DNA of 64,000 nucleotides from Bacteroidota bacterium (GTDB taxonomy: Bacteria; Bacteroidota; Bacteroidia; UBA4408), in NCBI GenBank assembly GCA_016721765.1, contig JADKHO010000001.1:2204057-2268056 (forward strand), given 5' to 3'. Made by a program: the position numbers and the translations under genes. Below, piece after piece: positions 12,001 to 18,601 of the stretch. Position 1 is the stretch's first letter; each line of letters starts with the position of its first letter. The notes under the pieces are model-generated. The model saw only the letters and a list, made by a program, of their open reading frames with translations, was not told where the DNA came from and ran no database searches.

Positions 12001-13416
12001 GGGCAATCGATAGGTACCGCTTTTGTTTCTGCACTGCTTGGAACGGGAAGTTTGAACTATTCTATTTCCAATGGAAGTATTATTCAATCCACCAATTCGT
12101 TTACAAGCTTAAGCGCAGGATTTTATCAAGTAATAGTTACCGATAGTTTGGCTTGCGCAGATACGGCTTATTTTACCATTCAACAACCTGCTCCACTTTT
12201 AGTAACTGTTACCACGCCACAATTAATTTGCATTGGTCAAACTAGTTTGCTTAGCGCGAATGCGAGTGGTGGAACAGCAGGATATACTTTTAATTGGAGT
12301 CCGGCCGGACCATTGGTAGCGCCCGATACTACAACTATTTACAGTGTTTTTGTGAGCGATACGAATGGATGTATAAGCGCTACGCAAGTTATCACACAAG
12401 CCGTGCGTCCAAAATTATCGCTCAGCAAAAGTGCGGATGTAACAGTTTGTAAAGGCAGCCTTATACATTCCGATGCTTTTGCCGGTGGGGGAGATGGCAC
12501 TTATACTTATACTTGGAGTCCTTCGCAAGATGTACAAGCAGATACTTCACAATGGGTTTATGTAAGTGTGCACGATGGGTGTAGCACACCTGCAGTGCGC
12601 GATTCTATTCGTATTGATGTGTATATACAACCTGCAATTTCTTTTATAGCAAGTGATACAATTGGCTGCGCGCCATTGTGTGTGCAACTTAAAAATACAA
12701 CTGTTGGAAATATCGCAAGCTGTAGCTGGATTTATGGGGATGGCAGCAGCAGCACTAGTTCTTGCATCGAAAATCATTGTTATAACCAAGCTGGAAATTA
12801 TGATGTGAGCTTGCAAGTTTCAGATATTTATGGATGTACTTCCTCATACACACATACAAATTTTATTGAAGTTAACGGATTACCGAAAGCCGCATTTCAA
12901 GCAGAGCCACACACTGCTTCCATTTTAGAAGCTAATATTAATTTTAAGGACTCCAGTAGTAATGCTGATTATTACCTTTGGGATTTTGGCGATGGAAATA
13001 CTGCATCCATCCATAATCCATATCACACCTATCAAGATACAGGTTGTTATGATGTGCAATTAATTGTGAATACTCTAAAAGGTTGTAGTGATACTGCTTT
13101 GCGCACAATTTGCATCAGCGATGGATTTGTATTGTATATTCCAAATGCATTTTCTCCAGATGGTGATGGCATTAATGATGTGTTTAAACCAAAAGGAGTA
13201 GGGGTTTCGACTGAAGATTATTCTTTTATGATTTTTGATCGTTGGGGATTAAAAATATTTGAAACTAATAATTTTGAAGAAGGTTGGAAAGGAACTGTTA
13301 GCAGCCTATTTACAACCAGTAATGCTATCATCGATGCTTATGTTTACAAAATTATTTGTAAAGATGTACACCACAACATGCACGACTATACCGGGCAGGT
13401 TGTACTTATAAGGTAA
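1..13416 (+). CDS. Giant SprB-repeat surface adhesin, T9SS type B C-terminal domain (5' end outside window)
   Basis: Open from base 1 in frame 1, so the start lies upstream and at least 4,471 residues are present. About 50 domains of 77-79 residues fill residues 1 to about 4060. Each carries two cysteines (near C-N-G-G and in the A-N-N-C motif), an LQYS-[IN]-[ND]-GG core and a VVKDANNC end, as in SprB repeats of the Flavobacterium gliding adhesin. Then come an Ig-like segment (about 4061-4135), two PKD-like domains (the second, with WDFGDG, near 4323) and a final domain from about 4379 with YIPNAFSPDGDGINDVF. That last domain is the CHU_C/gliding-motility-associated tail used for type B T9SS secretion. 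Expected to be exported and held on the cell surface; adhesion or gliding is inferred from the family. The first 16 repeats are nearly identical at DNA level, so assembly copy number may be unreliable. Confidence 0.93.
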   Translation, partial: VLCNGGNTGSITINATGGTAPLQYSINGGTSFQAGNVFAALTAATYNVLVKDANNCQVTSTVTITEPPLLTITSTPQQNVLCNGGNTGSITINATGGTAPLQYSINGGTSFQAGNVFAALTAATYNVLVKDANNCQVTTTVTITEPPLLAITSTPQQNVLCNGGNTGSITINATGGTSPLQYSINGGTSFQAGNVFSTLTAAAYNIVVKDANNCQVTSTVTITEPPLLTITSTPQQNVLCNGGNTGSITINATGGTAPLQYSINGGTSFQAGNVFAALTSATYNIVVKDANNCQVTTTVTITEPLVLAITSTPQQNVLCNGGNSGSITINATGGTSPLQYSINGGTSFQAGNLFAALTAATYNIVVKDANNCQVTTTVTITEPLVLAITSTPQQNVLCNGGNTGSITINTTGGTAPLQYSINGGTSFQAGNLFSTLTAATYNVLVKDANNCQVTSTVTITEPPLLTITSTPQQNVLCNGGNTGSITINATGGTAPLQYSINGGTSFQAGNVFAALTAATYNVLVKDANNCQVTTTVTIAEPPLLTITSTPQQNVLCNGGNTGSITINATGGAAPLQYSINGSTSFQAGNVFSTLTAATYNVVVKDANNCQVTTTVTITEQPLLTITSTPQQNVLCNGGNTGSITINATGGTSPLQYSINGGTSFQAGNVFSTLTAAANNIVVKDANNCQVTSTVTITEPTLLTIITTPQQNVLCNGGNTGSITINATGGTAPLQYSINGGTSFQAGNLFATLTAATYNIVVKDANNCQVTTTVTITEPLVLAITSTPQQNVLCNGGNTGSITINAIGGTAPFQYSINGGTNFQAGNVFSTLTAATYNIVVKDANNCQVTTTVTITEPPLLTITSTPQQNVLCNGGNTGSITINATGGTAPLQYSINGGTSFQAGNVFAALTAATYNVLVKDANNCQVTLTVTITEPPLLTITSTPQQNVLCNGGNTGSITINATGGTAPLQYSINGGTNFQAGNVFSTLTAAAYNIVVKDANNCQVISTVTITEPPLLSITSTPQQNVLCNGGNTGNITINATGGTAPLQYSINGGTSFQAGNVFAALTAATYNVLVKDANNCQVTTTVTIAEPPLLTITSTPQQNVLCNGGNTGSITINATGGTSPLQYSINGGTSFQAGNVFSTLTAAAYNIVVKDANNCQVTSTVTITEPPLLTITSSPQQNVLCNGGNTGSITINATGGTAPLQYSINGGTNFQAGNLFATLTAATYNVLVKDANNCQVSSSLTITQPSALSFSTVVQNASCGQSNGSITVNATGGTGALQYSNDGGLTFQASTLFGSLSASNYSIVVKDANNCISSTNVIVGNASAPSITAIPLVNATCNGANNGSLQITASGGTGALQYSSNGGVTFTASNSFTNLAPGSYNVVVKDANGCQALGTAIITEPLAVNFATVILGSTCSNANGIITINANGGTGILQFSNNGGTSFQASNVFNSLAATTYAVVVKDANNCQANGTAVVPNAPSPTLTSTPKTNSTCNGTNDGTITINALGGTAPLQYSINGGATYQAINLFTGLAPALYNITVKDANNCQITTSISITEPTAIALSSTTTLASCGNADGSITITASGGTGVLQYSIDGGVSFQSSNNFSFIAAGSYNLVVKDANNCQLTGTANVGTASAPSIAAIPLVNSTCNGANNGSLQITASGGTGALQYSSNGGVTFTASNSFTNLSPGSYNLVVKDANGCQTLGTAIITEPLAVNFTTVILGSTCSNANGSITINANGGTGILQFSNNGGTSFQASNVFNSLAATTYAVVVKDANNCQANGTAVVSNAPSPTLTSTPKTNSTCNGANNGSITINALGGTAPLQYSINGGATYQAINLFTGLAPALYNITMKDANNCLVTSSISITEPTAITLNSTTTLASCGNADGSITITASGGTGILQYSIDGGASFQSSNNFSFIAAGAYNLVVKDANNCQLTGTTNVGTAAAPSITTIPVVNATCNGANNGSLQITATGGTGALQYSSNGGVTFTASNSFTNLSPGSYNLVVKDANGCQTLGTAIITEPLAVNFTTVILGSTCSNSNGSIAINASGGTGILQFSNNGGTSFQASNVFNSLAATTYAVVLKDANNCQANGTAVVPNAPSPTMTSTPKTNGTCNGANNGSITINALGGTAPLQYSINGGATFQAINLFTGLAPALYNITVKDANNCLVTTSISITEPTAIALSSTTTLASCGNADGSITITASGGTGILQYSIDGGASFQSSNNFSFIAAGSYNLVVKDANNCQLTGTANVGTASAPSITASLATNVSCNGAGNGSISITATGGTGLLQYSITNGSSFQAAGLFSNLLPANYSVLVKDASGCTAATTVLITEPALLTFSASTSKETCGNANGSINISASGGTVPYQYSKDNGLTFQSGNLFNSLTSGNYTIVVKDANNCISNALVNVAVAASPIITSILGTDPLCNGGTNGTISIAVSGSGLPFTYSIDNGLTFQSSNVFNLLSTGTYAVVVSDINGCQTNGAVQLNQPTALTMLCNASSTTCGNSDGGIVINASGGSGALLYSVDGGLTFQSGNVFSNLAQGIYSVVVEDINLCQLSQNVNVPNAAAPIISQVTAVNNTCNGAATGSINIAANGGTGVLQYSIDGGFTFQSSNLFSLLSSGNYAVQVKDANGCTASSSAIISEPTAIVAGATTVAASCGSPDGSATIIANGGTGILQYSISSGLTYQNSAVFTGLSAGNYSILIQDANGCILPLVASVSNTNSPTIVNAVVQNSSCNGAANGSITIAASGGTGLLQYSINNGTSFSAGATFTNLNVGIYSIVVRDASGCIATTNATISEPAALVVNSLSAPSSCGNSNGSITINAVGGTGTLLYSVNNGVSFQAANLFSGLPGSNYLIVVKDVNNCTATNAVSIFDQAAPTLVATAKTDITCSGANNGTITITATGGTGAIQYSIDGGLTYQLANLFSSLAPGNYSIKIKDALSCFATSSIAIVEPVAIFVGTTAYTASCGGANGQITVLAGGGTGSLQYSINNGISYQAASIFTNQPAGNYQIVVKDANNCTASNTAIVQNAAGPSAVAASVTNVSCFGLNNGAALLSAIGGTGTLQYSINNGVTYQAGNNFTNLAPAQYTVLVKDANGCIASSNFILAQPQQLSFATSVIPATCGLNNASLTVINASGGSGNYQYSITNGASFQAGNLFSNLAATNYTVVLKDANNCQIAATAAILNQASPIITSAQSTSPTCHGGNDGTIAIAVTGGTGAIQYSNNNGISFQAGNLFSNLTAGNYAIVVRDANNCLASVALSISDPLALNLNVAVNSASCGLSNGILTLNAGGGTGLLQYSIDNGLTFQLSNQFNNLAAGNYDCVVKDVNNCQLAQTVTISNSPLSPVIATVSTTAAACNGSADGTATIIVNAGVAPHSYSINNGSSYQMSNVFSNLTAGNYSIIVKDLLCADTSTFTISEPLSISFNALSNASTCGNINGSISILNVSGGAGNYRYSKDGGLTFQQSPVFNNLQSGNYVLAVKDTNNCLATQNFLLPNLNGPSIVSIALDSSLCYGGNSGSISIVASGGSGTLGYSINNGANFQSSAVFTNLSSGIYSVIVRDANACPVDSIVFIAEPSPIVFTVTNGSTTCSANNGTLQINASGGSGTLQYSINNGLTYQSTNSFSNLASGNYYVVVKDAHACTHSFVALLSAIPAPSIATVVTSNVTCHGNNDGSASVSVSNGTGVLSFSIDSGASFQTSANFNALTAGNYMVILKDVNACADTAYFVIQEPSAIQFNYLLTATTCGNTNGAIQILNVNGGMGNYAYSMDGGITFQANSLFANLSQGNYAIVVKDSSNCSFAQSVLLNNQSAPIFASIAQSNSTCNGLNNGSIIIQASGGAGAIGYSIDNGTTYQSGGSFINLVPGTYHLKLRDANGCTSDSIVLLSQPTPLVINTTVTQASCNQNNGTVVITASGGTGNYQYSNSNGTLFQTGNTFSNLTASNYTLLVKDANACVAQTTVAITNTVPPSISSVVTQDEKCFGQSIGTAFVSALLGTGSLNYSISNGSIIQSTNSFTSLSAGFYQVIVTDSLACADTAYFTIQQPAPLLVTVTTPQLICIGQTSLLSANASGGTAGYTFNWSPAGPLVAPDTTTIYSVFVSDTNGCISATQVITQAVRPKLSLSKSADVTVCKGSLIHSDAFAGGGDGTYTYTWSPSQDVQADTSQWVYVSVHDGCSTPAVRDSIRIDVYIQPAISFIASDTIGCAPLCVQLKNTTVGNIASCSWIYGDGSSSTSSCIENHCYNQAGNYDVSLQVSDIYGCTSSYTHTNFIEVNGLPKAAFQAEPHTASILEANINFKDSSSNADYYLWDFGDGNTASIHNPYHTYQDTGCYDVQLIVNTLKGCSDTALRTICISDGFVLYIPNAFSPDGDGINDVFKPKGVGVSTEDYSFMIFDRWGLKIFETNNFEEGWKGTVSSLFTTSNAIIDAYVYKIICKDVHHNMHDYTGQVVLIR
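7..3795 (+). repeat. Tandem array of 16 near-identical 237-bp SprB units
   Basis: The TGC codon that opens each unit recurs at 7, 244, 481, 718, 955, 1192, 1429, 1666, 1903, 2140, 2377, 2614, 2851, 3088, 3325 and 3562. That is an exact 237-bp step, or 79 codons. Units differ by scattered synonymous and a few non-synonymous changes; the last unit is one codon short. The array runs off the left edge. Confidence 0.95.
4030..6837 (+). repeat. Higher-order repeat: three copies of a 936-bp four-domain block
   Basis: A block of four different SprB domains (312 codons) is repeated three times with no length change. Its opening TGC codons are at 4030, 4966 and 5902, and the next domain starts at 6838. 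The four domains within one block are clearly diverged, while the same domain in successive blocks is nearly identical. This shows duplication of the whole block. Confidence 0.93.
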
Positions 13417-13535
13417 TTTTTTTTAAACACATAGGCACATAGATATCATAGGTTTCGCATAGATTTTAATCCTAGGTGTCCTTTGTTTTCAAATCTATAG
13501 CTGTGTTTAAATCCAACTGTTTTAAAGCCATGAAA
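13417..13535. repeat. Intergenic ACACATAGGCACATAG-type dispersed repeat
   Basis: The spacer between two convergent genes starts with AACACATAGGCACATAGAT near 13426 and degenerate CATAG copies follow. The same module recurs at 18.5, 19.1 and 39.8-40.1 kb, and inverted at 17.5-17.9 kb. No terminator hairpin is obvious. Confidence 0.6.
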
Positions 13536-14036
13536 CTATTTTTCAATGCAATTAAAAATATTGTAATCGGTAATAGGAATACCTGATTCAATGCCCAAAT
13601 TGCGCGCCATGCTAACCAATTGTCCACGGTGATAGCTGCTATGATTAATTACATGTAGAATATATTCGTATCGCGCTAATTTATTTTTAGCCCAAGGCAT
13701 GTTTAGATTTAAGTGATGTAACAAATCATCTTCTGAAAAAGATGCAAATCGAAGTTTCATATCGGCAGAATTGTGTTGCAGTTCCAATAAAATTTGTTTT
13801 GCTTCTCCCTCTCGCACCGCCCAATTTAGTTTGGAGGTATCTTCGCCACAAATGAAGGCCAACCAAAACGTTTGTGCCCTTAAAATATGCTGCACCGTAT
13901 AATCCAAGCTCGGATAGCTCGATGGAGTTTTACGACAAAGCAAATCAGTATCTAAGTTACCTAACCAATTTACGATTTCGTTTGTTGCCCATTCATTGTA
14001 GGCACTGTAATTTGTTACCAAGCGATGCAGACTCAT
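13536..14036 (-). CDS. DinB family protein
   Basis: Predicted four-helix-bundle DinB/YfiT-type protein of 166 residues. The usual metal triad is visible: H50 (in VQHIL), H132 and H136 (in INHSSYHRGQ). The HRGQ motif after the last histidine is the family signature. The frame is open to a TTG at 14057, but ATG at 14036 (MSLHRL) is the better start and gives the usual family length. Members are often metal-dependent thiol transferases or of unknown function; the substrate cannot be told here. No signal peptide, so cytoplasmic. It converges with the giant adhesin gene and is probably transcribed with, or just downstream of, the STAS-like gene at 14097-14516. Confidence 0.85.
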   Translation of the reverse strand: MSLHRLVTNYSAYNEWATNEIVNWLGNLDTDLLCRKTPSSYPSLDYTVQHILRAQTFWLAFICGEDTSKLNWAVREGEAKQILLELQHNSADMKLRFASFSEDDLLHHLNLNMPWAKNKLARYEYILHVINHSSYHRGQLVSMARNLGIESGIPITDYNIFNCIEK

Positions 14037-14096
14037 AAGCTTATTTTTGAAAATCAAATGTAAAAAATGAATTCAATAAACCGATAAAGTATTAGT

Positions 14097-14516
14097 TTAA
14101 GAATTAAAGGTTTTCAACCATACTAGGGCAGTTTCCACCTCATTAAAAATTCGGGTTGGACGCACGGGTTTATTTATTTTCAGATAAAACTTCGCCATCA
14201 ACTTTAAGCCAAAATTATTGTTTGTTACAAGTGCATCGGCCAATGTTAGTTTGTGCTTTGCAACCAAAGCATTGGCTTCTTTACTGAAGGAATTAAAATC
14301 AGAATAAATTGCAAGCAATGGATACTTCTTGCCATTACTCAGTTTTTTGATGCAATTAAGAATGTTCTGCGCATCTTTTACGTCACAGTCAAAGTCATCT
14401 TTTATTTGAACCTGAATGATGTTATCGCTACGTAAAAACACAGCATAATTATCAAAGGCTAAAATTTCGGAGATGGATAGTTCGCTATAGAGTGGAAAGG
14501 GTTTCGAGGTATTCAT
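14097..14516 (-). CDS. STAS/SpoIIAA-like domain protein
   Basis: A 139-residue cytoplasmic protein. It has the alternating beta-alpha pattern and the segment FGLKLMAKFYLKINKPVRP near the C-terminus. I associate that segment with a Bacteroidota family annotated as STAS/SEC14-like (DUF7793 type). The middle part (YPLLAIYSDF, then an acidic/helical stretch and ALVTNN) matches the same family. No enzyme motif is visible; the function is unknown, possibly regulatory or ligand binding. It lies 60 bp upstream of the DinB gene on the same strand, so the two may be co-transcribed. Confidence 0.65.
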   Translation of the reverse strand: MNTSKPFPLYSELSISEILAFDNYAVFLRSDNIIQVQIKDDFDCDVKDAQNILNCIKKLSNGKKYPLLAIYSDFNSFSKEANALVAKHKLTLADALVTNNNFGLKLMAKFYLKINKPVRPTRIFNEVETALVWLKTFNS

Positions 14517-14735
14517 ATCAGCTGCGAATATATTAAATATTCAAAATGCAAACTGTTTTAAAGAAAATACATGGTCATTAAAATGTAAGGAACTGCTGTA
14601 AACGTAAAGCTAAATTTGCATGATTCAGAACAGAGTGTGTGCGATGTCTTTCCTTCATAGGTTCATTCCTGCTTTCTGTAGGACGGCGCATTGAAACGAA
14701 AAAATAGAATTATATTCAAGTAAAATTTAAGATAT
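14517..14735. other. Divergent intergenic region, possible promoters
   Basis: This 219-bp gap separates divergent genes. It holds TAAATTTG at 14611-14618 (fits TAnnTTTG on the plus strand, without a clear -33 TTG) about 120 bp before the receptor gene. Nothing else can be assigned. Confidence 0.3.
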
Positions 14736-17153
14736 ATGAAGTGCTTTTTATTGATTTTGCTTTCAAGCTGGACTATTTGTTTGAAGGCTCAAAACAATGG
14801 GAATAGGGTTATGGGTAACATTCAAGAACAAACTGGCGAGGCAATTCCATTTGTTAATGTAATGGTGTTGAAGCAAGCAGATTCGTCTTTAGTAAAGATT
14901 GCGATTACTGATACATTAGGGAATTTTGTGCTGGAGGATATTCCCGTTGGAACTTATTTTTTGCAAGCGCTTTATGTGGGATATCAAAAATATTACGGAC
15001 GAATGTTTGAATTGCAAGCACAAGATTTTGATGCGGGAGCTATTCAATTGCTTAGTGAATCCAAACAATTAAAAGAAATTTCGGTGGTAGCAATTAAGCC
15101 TTTTATAGAACATCAGTTTGATAAAACCATTGTGAATGTCGAAAACAGTATTGTAAACGCAGGCTCCACTGCCATGGAAATTTTAAGTCGCGCTCCAGGG
15201 GTAATGATTGCTCAAGACGAGAGTATTTTGCTTAAAGGAAAATCGGGAACCTTAATCATGATAGATGGAAAACCAAGCGTACTCGCCGGCGATGCATTGG
15301 TAACTTACTTAAGAAGTATTCCTTCCGCAAGCCTGAGTAAAATTGAAATTATTACAAACCCATCAGCAAAATACGATGCTGCAGGAACCGGTGGAATAAT
15401 AAATATTATTTTAAAAAAGGATAAACGTCAGGGTACTAACGGAACGCTTAGCGGCAGCTATGGACAAGGGATTTATGCTAAGGCATCAGCAGGTTTAAAT
15501 GTAAATTACCGGAATCGAAATTGGAATTTATTTTTCAGTTATAATTATGCACACCGCAAAGGAATAAATAAAACGCAGCATGTACGCAATTTTAATAAAG
15601 GTGTTTATGGGAATGAAGTATATGATCAACGCATTTATGCTACCTTTCCTTCCGATGCACATGTTCCACGTTTCGGTGCCGATTATACTGTGAACACGAA
15701 AACAACTGTTGGGTTTCAGCTCAGTGGAATGGGTAACTTTATTAATGGCCAAGCCAACAACACAACTTATGTGAAGGATGGAAACAATGTTGAATTCGGA
15801 AGTTTTGCAACGAAAAGCCGAACAGACAACACTTGGTACAATTACAATGCAAACGCTAATCTGCGACATAAGTTAGATTCACTGGGTAGGGAATTTTCGG
15901 CGGATGTAGATTACTCGCATTATCAAAATACCAACGATCAAATTTTTACAACCTATCTCTACGATGCGCAAAGTGTACTGCAAAATGAGTCTATCTTAAA
16001 TGGGGATCAAAGCGGTGTGCTGGATATTTATTCGGTGAAAGCAGACTACGTGCATCCTTTAGCTCAACAAGTAAAATTAGAATTGGGAACAAAAGTAAGT
16101 TATGTGACTACCGATAATGAGTTACGTTATTTTAACCGGATTGCTGAAATTGATTATCCCGATAGTGCAAATAGCAATCATTTTATTTATTCCGAAAACA
16201 TTAATGCTGCTTACCTGAATGCAAATAAGGAATGGGAAAAACTAAATGTTCAAGCCGGTTTGCGGATGGAGCAAACTTTGGCTAAAGGAATTCAGTTGTC
16301 GAACGATTCCGTTTTTTCGCGCAACTATTTACAACCCTTTTTTAGCATGGCGACGAATTATACATTCAACGATAAGAATGAAGCCGGTCTTACCATAAGT
16401 CGGCGCATACATCGACCGGATTATCAACAGCTCAATCCTATTCGAAGATATGTGGATAAAACCACCTACGGTGCCGGAAATCCATTTTTGTTACCGGCAC
16501 TTACATATTCAGGTGAGCTTACCTATACCTATCATTCAAGCCTCACTTTTACACTGAATTACAGCCAAACAAAAAATGATATTCAAACTGTTTTTTTGCA
16601 AGATGACGCCGATAAAATAACCATCCAAACAGATATGAATATTGAGCGGGGTGAACAATATTTGGGAGCAATAAATTATTCTACACAACTCAATAAATGG
16701 TTTCAAACCGCAACCGAAATTGATGTTTGGCAAAGCAAGTACAGTGGTACTTTAACAGGAGTGACCTTGAATCGTGCTCGGCCAACTTTTTATATTAATA
16801 GCACAAATACCTTTATTCTACCCAAAGATTTTTCTGTAGAGGTAGGAGGTTTTTATCAGCACCGTTTTATTGGTGGAATACTTGAAATGAAAGGCAGTTG
16901 GGAAGCTGACCTTGGGATACAAAAGAAAATACTAAAAAATAAAGGACAACTAAAGTTGAATATCACCGATATTTTTTGGAAGAATAATTCCAGTGGCGAA
17001 GTACATTTTGCAAATGTGAATTCTCGCTTCTTAGCAAGGCATGAAACACGAGTAGCAACGCTTTCTTTTTCCTATGGTTTCGGTAAGTCCGGAGCACAAG
17101 TAAAGAAAAGAAGCGGTGCAGAAGAGGAAAAGAATCGGGTGAAAGTGGGTTAA
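14736..17153 (+). CDS. Outer membrane beta-barrel / TonB-dependent receptor-like protein
   Basis: An 805-residue protein with a Sec signal peptide (about residues 1-18, ending LKAQ). A CarboxypepD_reg-type beta-sandwich follows (about 22-105, with GNFVLEDIPVGTYFL). Next is a plug domain (about 120-230, with ILSRAPGVM and IEIITNPSAKYDAAGTGGIINI). The rest is a long beta-barrel of the OMP_b-brl_3 type with many aromatic alternating strands. Such proteins sit in the outer membrane and take up large or scarce substrates, usually powered by TonB. No SusD partner lies beside it, so a glycan role is not supported and the substrate is unknown. The C-terminus is rich in Lys/Glu after the last strand. 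It is a single gene with no clear operon partner. Confidence 0.88.
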   Translation: MKCFLLILLSSWTICLKAQNNGNRVMGNIQEQTGEAIPFVNVMVLKQADSSLVKIAITDTLGNFVLEDIPVGTYFLQALYVGYQKYYGRMFELQAQDFDAGAIQLLSESKQLKEISVVAIKPFIEHQFDKTIVNVENSIVNAGSTAMEILSRAPGVMIAQDESILLKGKSGTLIMIDGKPSVLAGDALVTYLRSIPSASLSKIEIITNPSAKYDAAGTGGIINIILKKDKRQGTNGTLSGSYGQGIYAKASAGLNVNYRNRNWNLFFSYNYAHRKGINKTQHVRNFNKGVYGNEVYDQRIYATFPSDAHVPRFGADYTVNTKTTVGFQLSGMGNFINGQANNTTYVKDGNNVEFGSFATKSRTDNTWYNYNANANLRHKLDSLGREFSADVDYSHYQNTNDQIFTTYLYDAQSVLQNESILNGDQSGVLDIYSVKADYVHPLAQQVKLELGTKVSYVTTDNELRYFNRIAEIDYPDSANSNHFIYSENINAAYLNANKEWEKLNVQAGLRMEQTLAKGIQLSNDSVFSRNYLQPFFSMATNYTFNDKNEAGLTISRRIHRPDYQQLNPIRRYVDKTTYGAGNPFLLPALTYSGELTYTYHSSLTFTLNYSQTKNDIQTVFLQDDADKITIQTDMNIERGEQYLGAINYSTQLNKWFQTATEIDVWQSKYSGTLTGVTLNRARPTFYINSTNTFILPKDFSVEVGGFYQHRFIGGILEMKGSWEADLGIQKKILKNKGQLKLNITDIFWKNNSSGEVHFANVNSRFLARHETRVATLSFSYGFGKSGAQVKKRSGAEEEKNRVKVG

Positions 17154-17159
17154 ACTGAT

Positions 17160-17790
17160 GTTTTGATTAGCAGATTAGCGGATTAGCTGATTAAATGCTG
17201 GGTTAATATTGTAACCCAATGTCATCCTGAGCGGAGTCGAAGGATGATTAGCCGATTTGAAGATGGGTTTATAATTAGTGTGAGTAGCAATAAAATATAA
17301 ATTTCAATATCCCCCGCTGGCGGGGGTAGGGGGTGGTTGGGAACGCTGATTTATTAAAATGATTATGATTTTTTTAAGATTGAAAACTGATTTGTTGATT
17401 AGCCGATTAGCTGATATGCCGATTTGCTGATTAAATGCTATGTTAATATTAAAACCCTATGTCATCCTGAGCGGAGTCGAAGGATGATTAGCTGATGAAA
17501 ATTGATGTGAAAGCTATGTTTTCTATGTGCCTTTGTGTTTCAAAATTCCGCCCAAATTGAACGCTGATTTATTAAGATGATTATGATTTTTTTAAGATTG
17601 AAAACTGATTTGTTGATTAGCGGATTAGCGGATTAGTTGATTAGCTGATTAAATGCTGGGTTAATATTGTAACCCAATGTCATCCTGAGCGGAGTCGAAG
17701 GATGATTAGCTGATGAAAATTGATGTGAAAGCTATGTTTTCTATGTGCCTATGTGTTAAAAAATTTCCCTTCAATATAGAACGCAGATCA
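17160..17790. repeat. Composite intergenic repeat block, three imperfect copies
   Basis: The 747-bp gap to the next gene is almost entirely repeats. It holds 8-bp GATTAGCT-type units (17166-17197, 17389-17432, 17613-17652), and an inverted-repeat element CATCCT-12 nt-AGGATG at 17222-17246, 17462-17486 and 17680-17704. It also holds a module starting AACGCTGATTTATTA at about 17341 and 17561, and a CTATGTGCC...GTGTT module at about 17520 and 17740. Element spacing is 240 and 218 bp. No coding potential is seen. Confidence 0.8.
17308..17338 (+). repeat. REP-like GC-rich palindromic element, copy 1
   Basis: TAT followed by CCCCCGCTGGCGGGGG (a 16-bp palindrome), then TAGGGGGTGGTT. It stands out sharply from the AT-rich surroundings. 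The same element occurs at 19252-19282 (inverted), 22608-22637 and 48591-48620. Confidence 0.8.
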
Positions 17791-17900
17791 ATTAAGATGA
17801 TTATGATTTTTAAGATAGCACAATAGCTAAATTAATTAACATCAATACCTATGTGAAAGCTATGATCTCTATGTTCCTATGTGTTTAAATCCACACCCCA

Positions 17901-18479
17901 TCAAAACTGCTTAGGCTTCATTTTATTCCCCGCCAACACAGCAATTTCAGAAATTCTTTTTTGACGCGTTTCTTCTTTTTTAGCCATCACCAACCATTGC
18001 AACATCGCTTTCCGAATCGATTTGCTTAAACCAGTGAAAAATTCTAAAGCATGTGTTTCTGCTTCGAGTGCGCTTAAGAGGTCGGGCGGCATGCTTAATT
18101 CTTCCACACTATCAAGTATTTCCCAAGAACCATTTTGTTTGGCAAGCTCAATACTTGTTAATCCCGCCGGAAACATGTGTCCTGATGCGATAAGTTTTTG
18201 TACTTTCTCTTTGTTGATTTTAGACCAAGTGCTCTTAGCTTTCCGTTTACTAAAAAACTGAATGGATCGTTCTTCATCTAAGGTTCGTTTCACGCTGTCA
18301 ATCCATCCAAAACAAAGGGCTTCCTCCACAGCATCGCTCCAGCTGAGGGTGGGCATTTGTGCCGATTTTTTATAAAAAATTACCCATACTGAATTTTTTT
18401 TGGAATGGTATTTTTCCAACCATTTTCGCCAGGCTTTGCGCGACTTGGGATAAAATTTTTCTACTTCGTGAAAAGACAT
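17901..18479 (-). CDS. YdeI/OmpD-associated family protein
   Basis: A 192-residue cytoplasmic protein. Its N-terminal half has the family pattern KAWRKWLEKYH, VWVIFYKK and the strongly conserved EALCFGWIDS. RSIQFFSKRKAKSTWSKINK follows, and a C-terminal helical part resembles the YdeI/OmpD-associated domain (PF13376 type). Proteins of this family have been linked to bacteriocin or peptide resistance in enterobacteria; the biochemical role is unknown. ATG at 18479 fits the conserved N-terminus. It follows the SRPBCC gene by about 120 bp on the same strand, with a repeat between them, so co-transcription is uncertain. Confidence 0.87.
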   Translation of the reverse strand: MSFHEVEKFYPKSRKAWRKWLEKYHSKKNSVWVIFYKKSAQMPTLSWSDAVEEALCFGWIDSVKRTLDEERSIQFFSKRKAKSTWSKINKEKVQKLIASGHMFPAGLTSIELAKQNGSWEILDSVEELSMPPDLLSALEAETHALEFFTGLSKSIRKAMLQWLVMAKKEETRQKRISEIAVLAGNKMKPKQF

Positions 18480-18520
18480 ACTTTTATTAAACTATAAAGT
18501 TTGTTTCGATGTGATTTTTT

Positions 18521-18598
18521 TTTAACACATAGGCACATAAGGAACATAGCCTTACCTCTATGTGGCCCTGTGTGATACCTATGATTCTATGTGTTTAA
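18521..18598. repeat. Inverted pair of ACACATAG modules
   Basis: AACACATAGGCACATA near 18523 faces CTATGTGTT near 18590, with further CATAG/CTATG half-sites between. The pair could form an imperfect hairpin between two minus-strand genes. It belongs to the dispersed family seen elsewhere in the window. Confidence 0.6.
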
Positions 18599-18601
18599 AT
18601 T

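Noticed and set aside
8824..12816. Minus-strand frames of 70-90 codons within the adhesin gene
   Set aside because: They lie fully inside a well-supported coding gene and show no domain or signal features.
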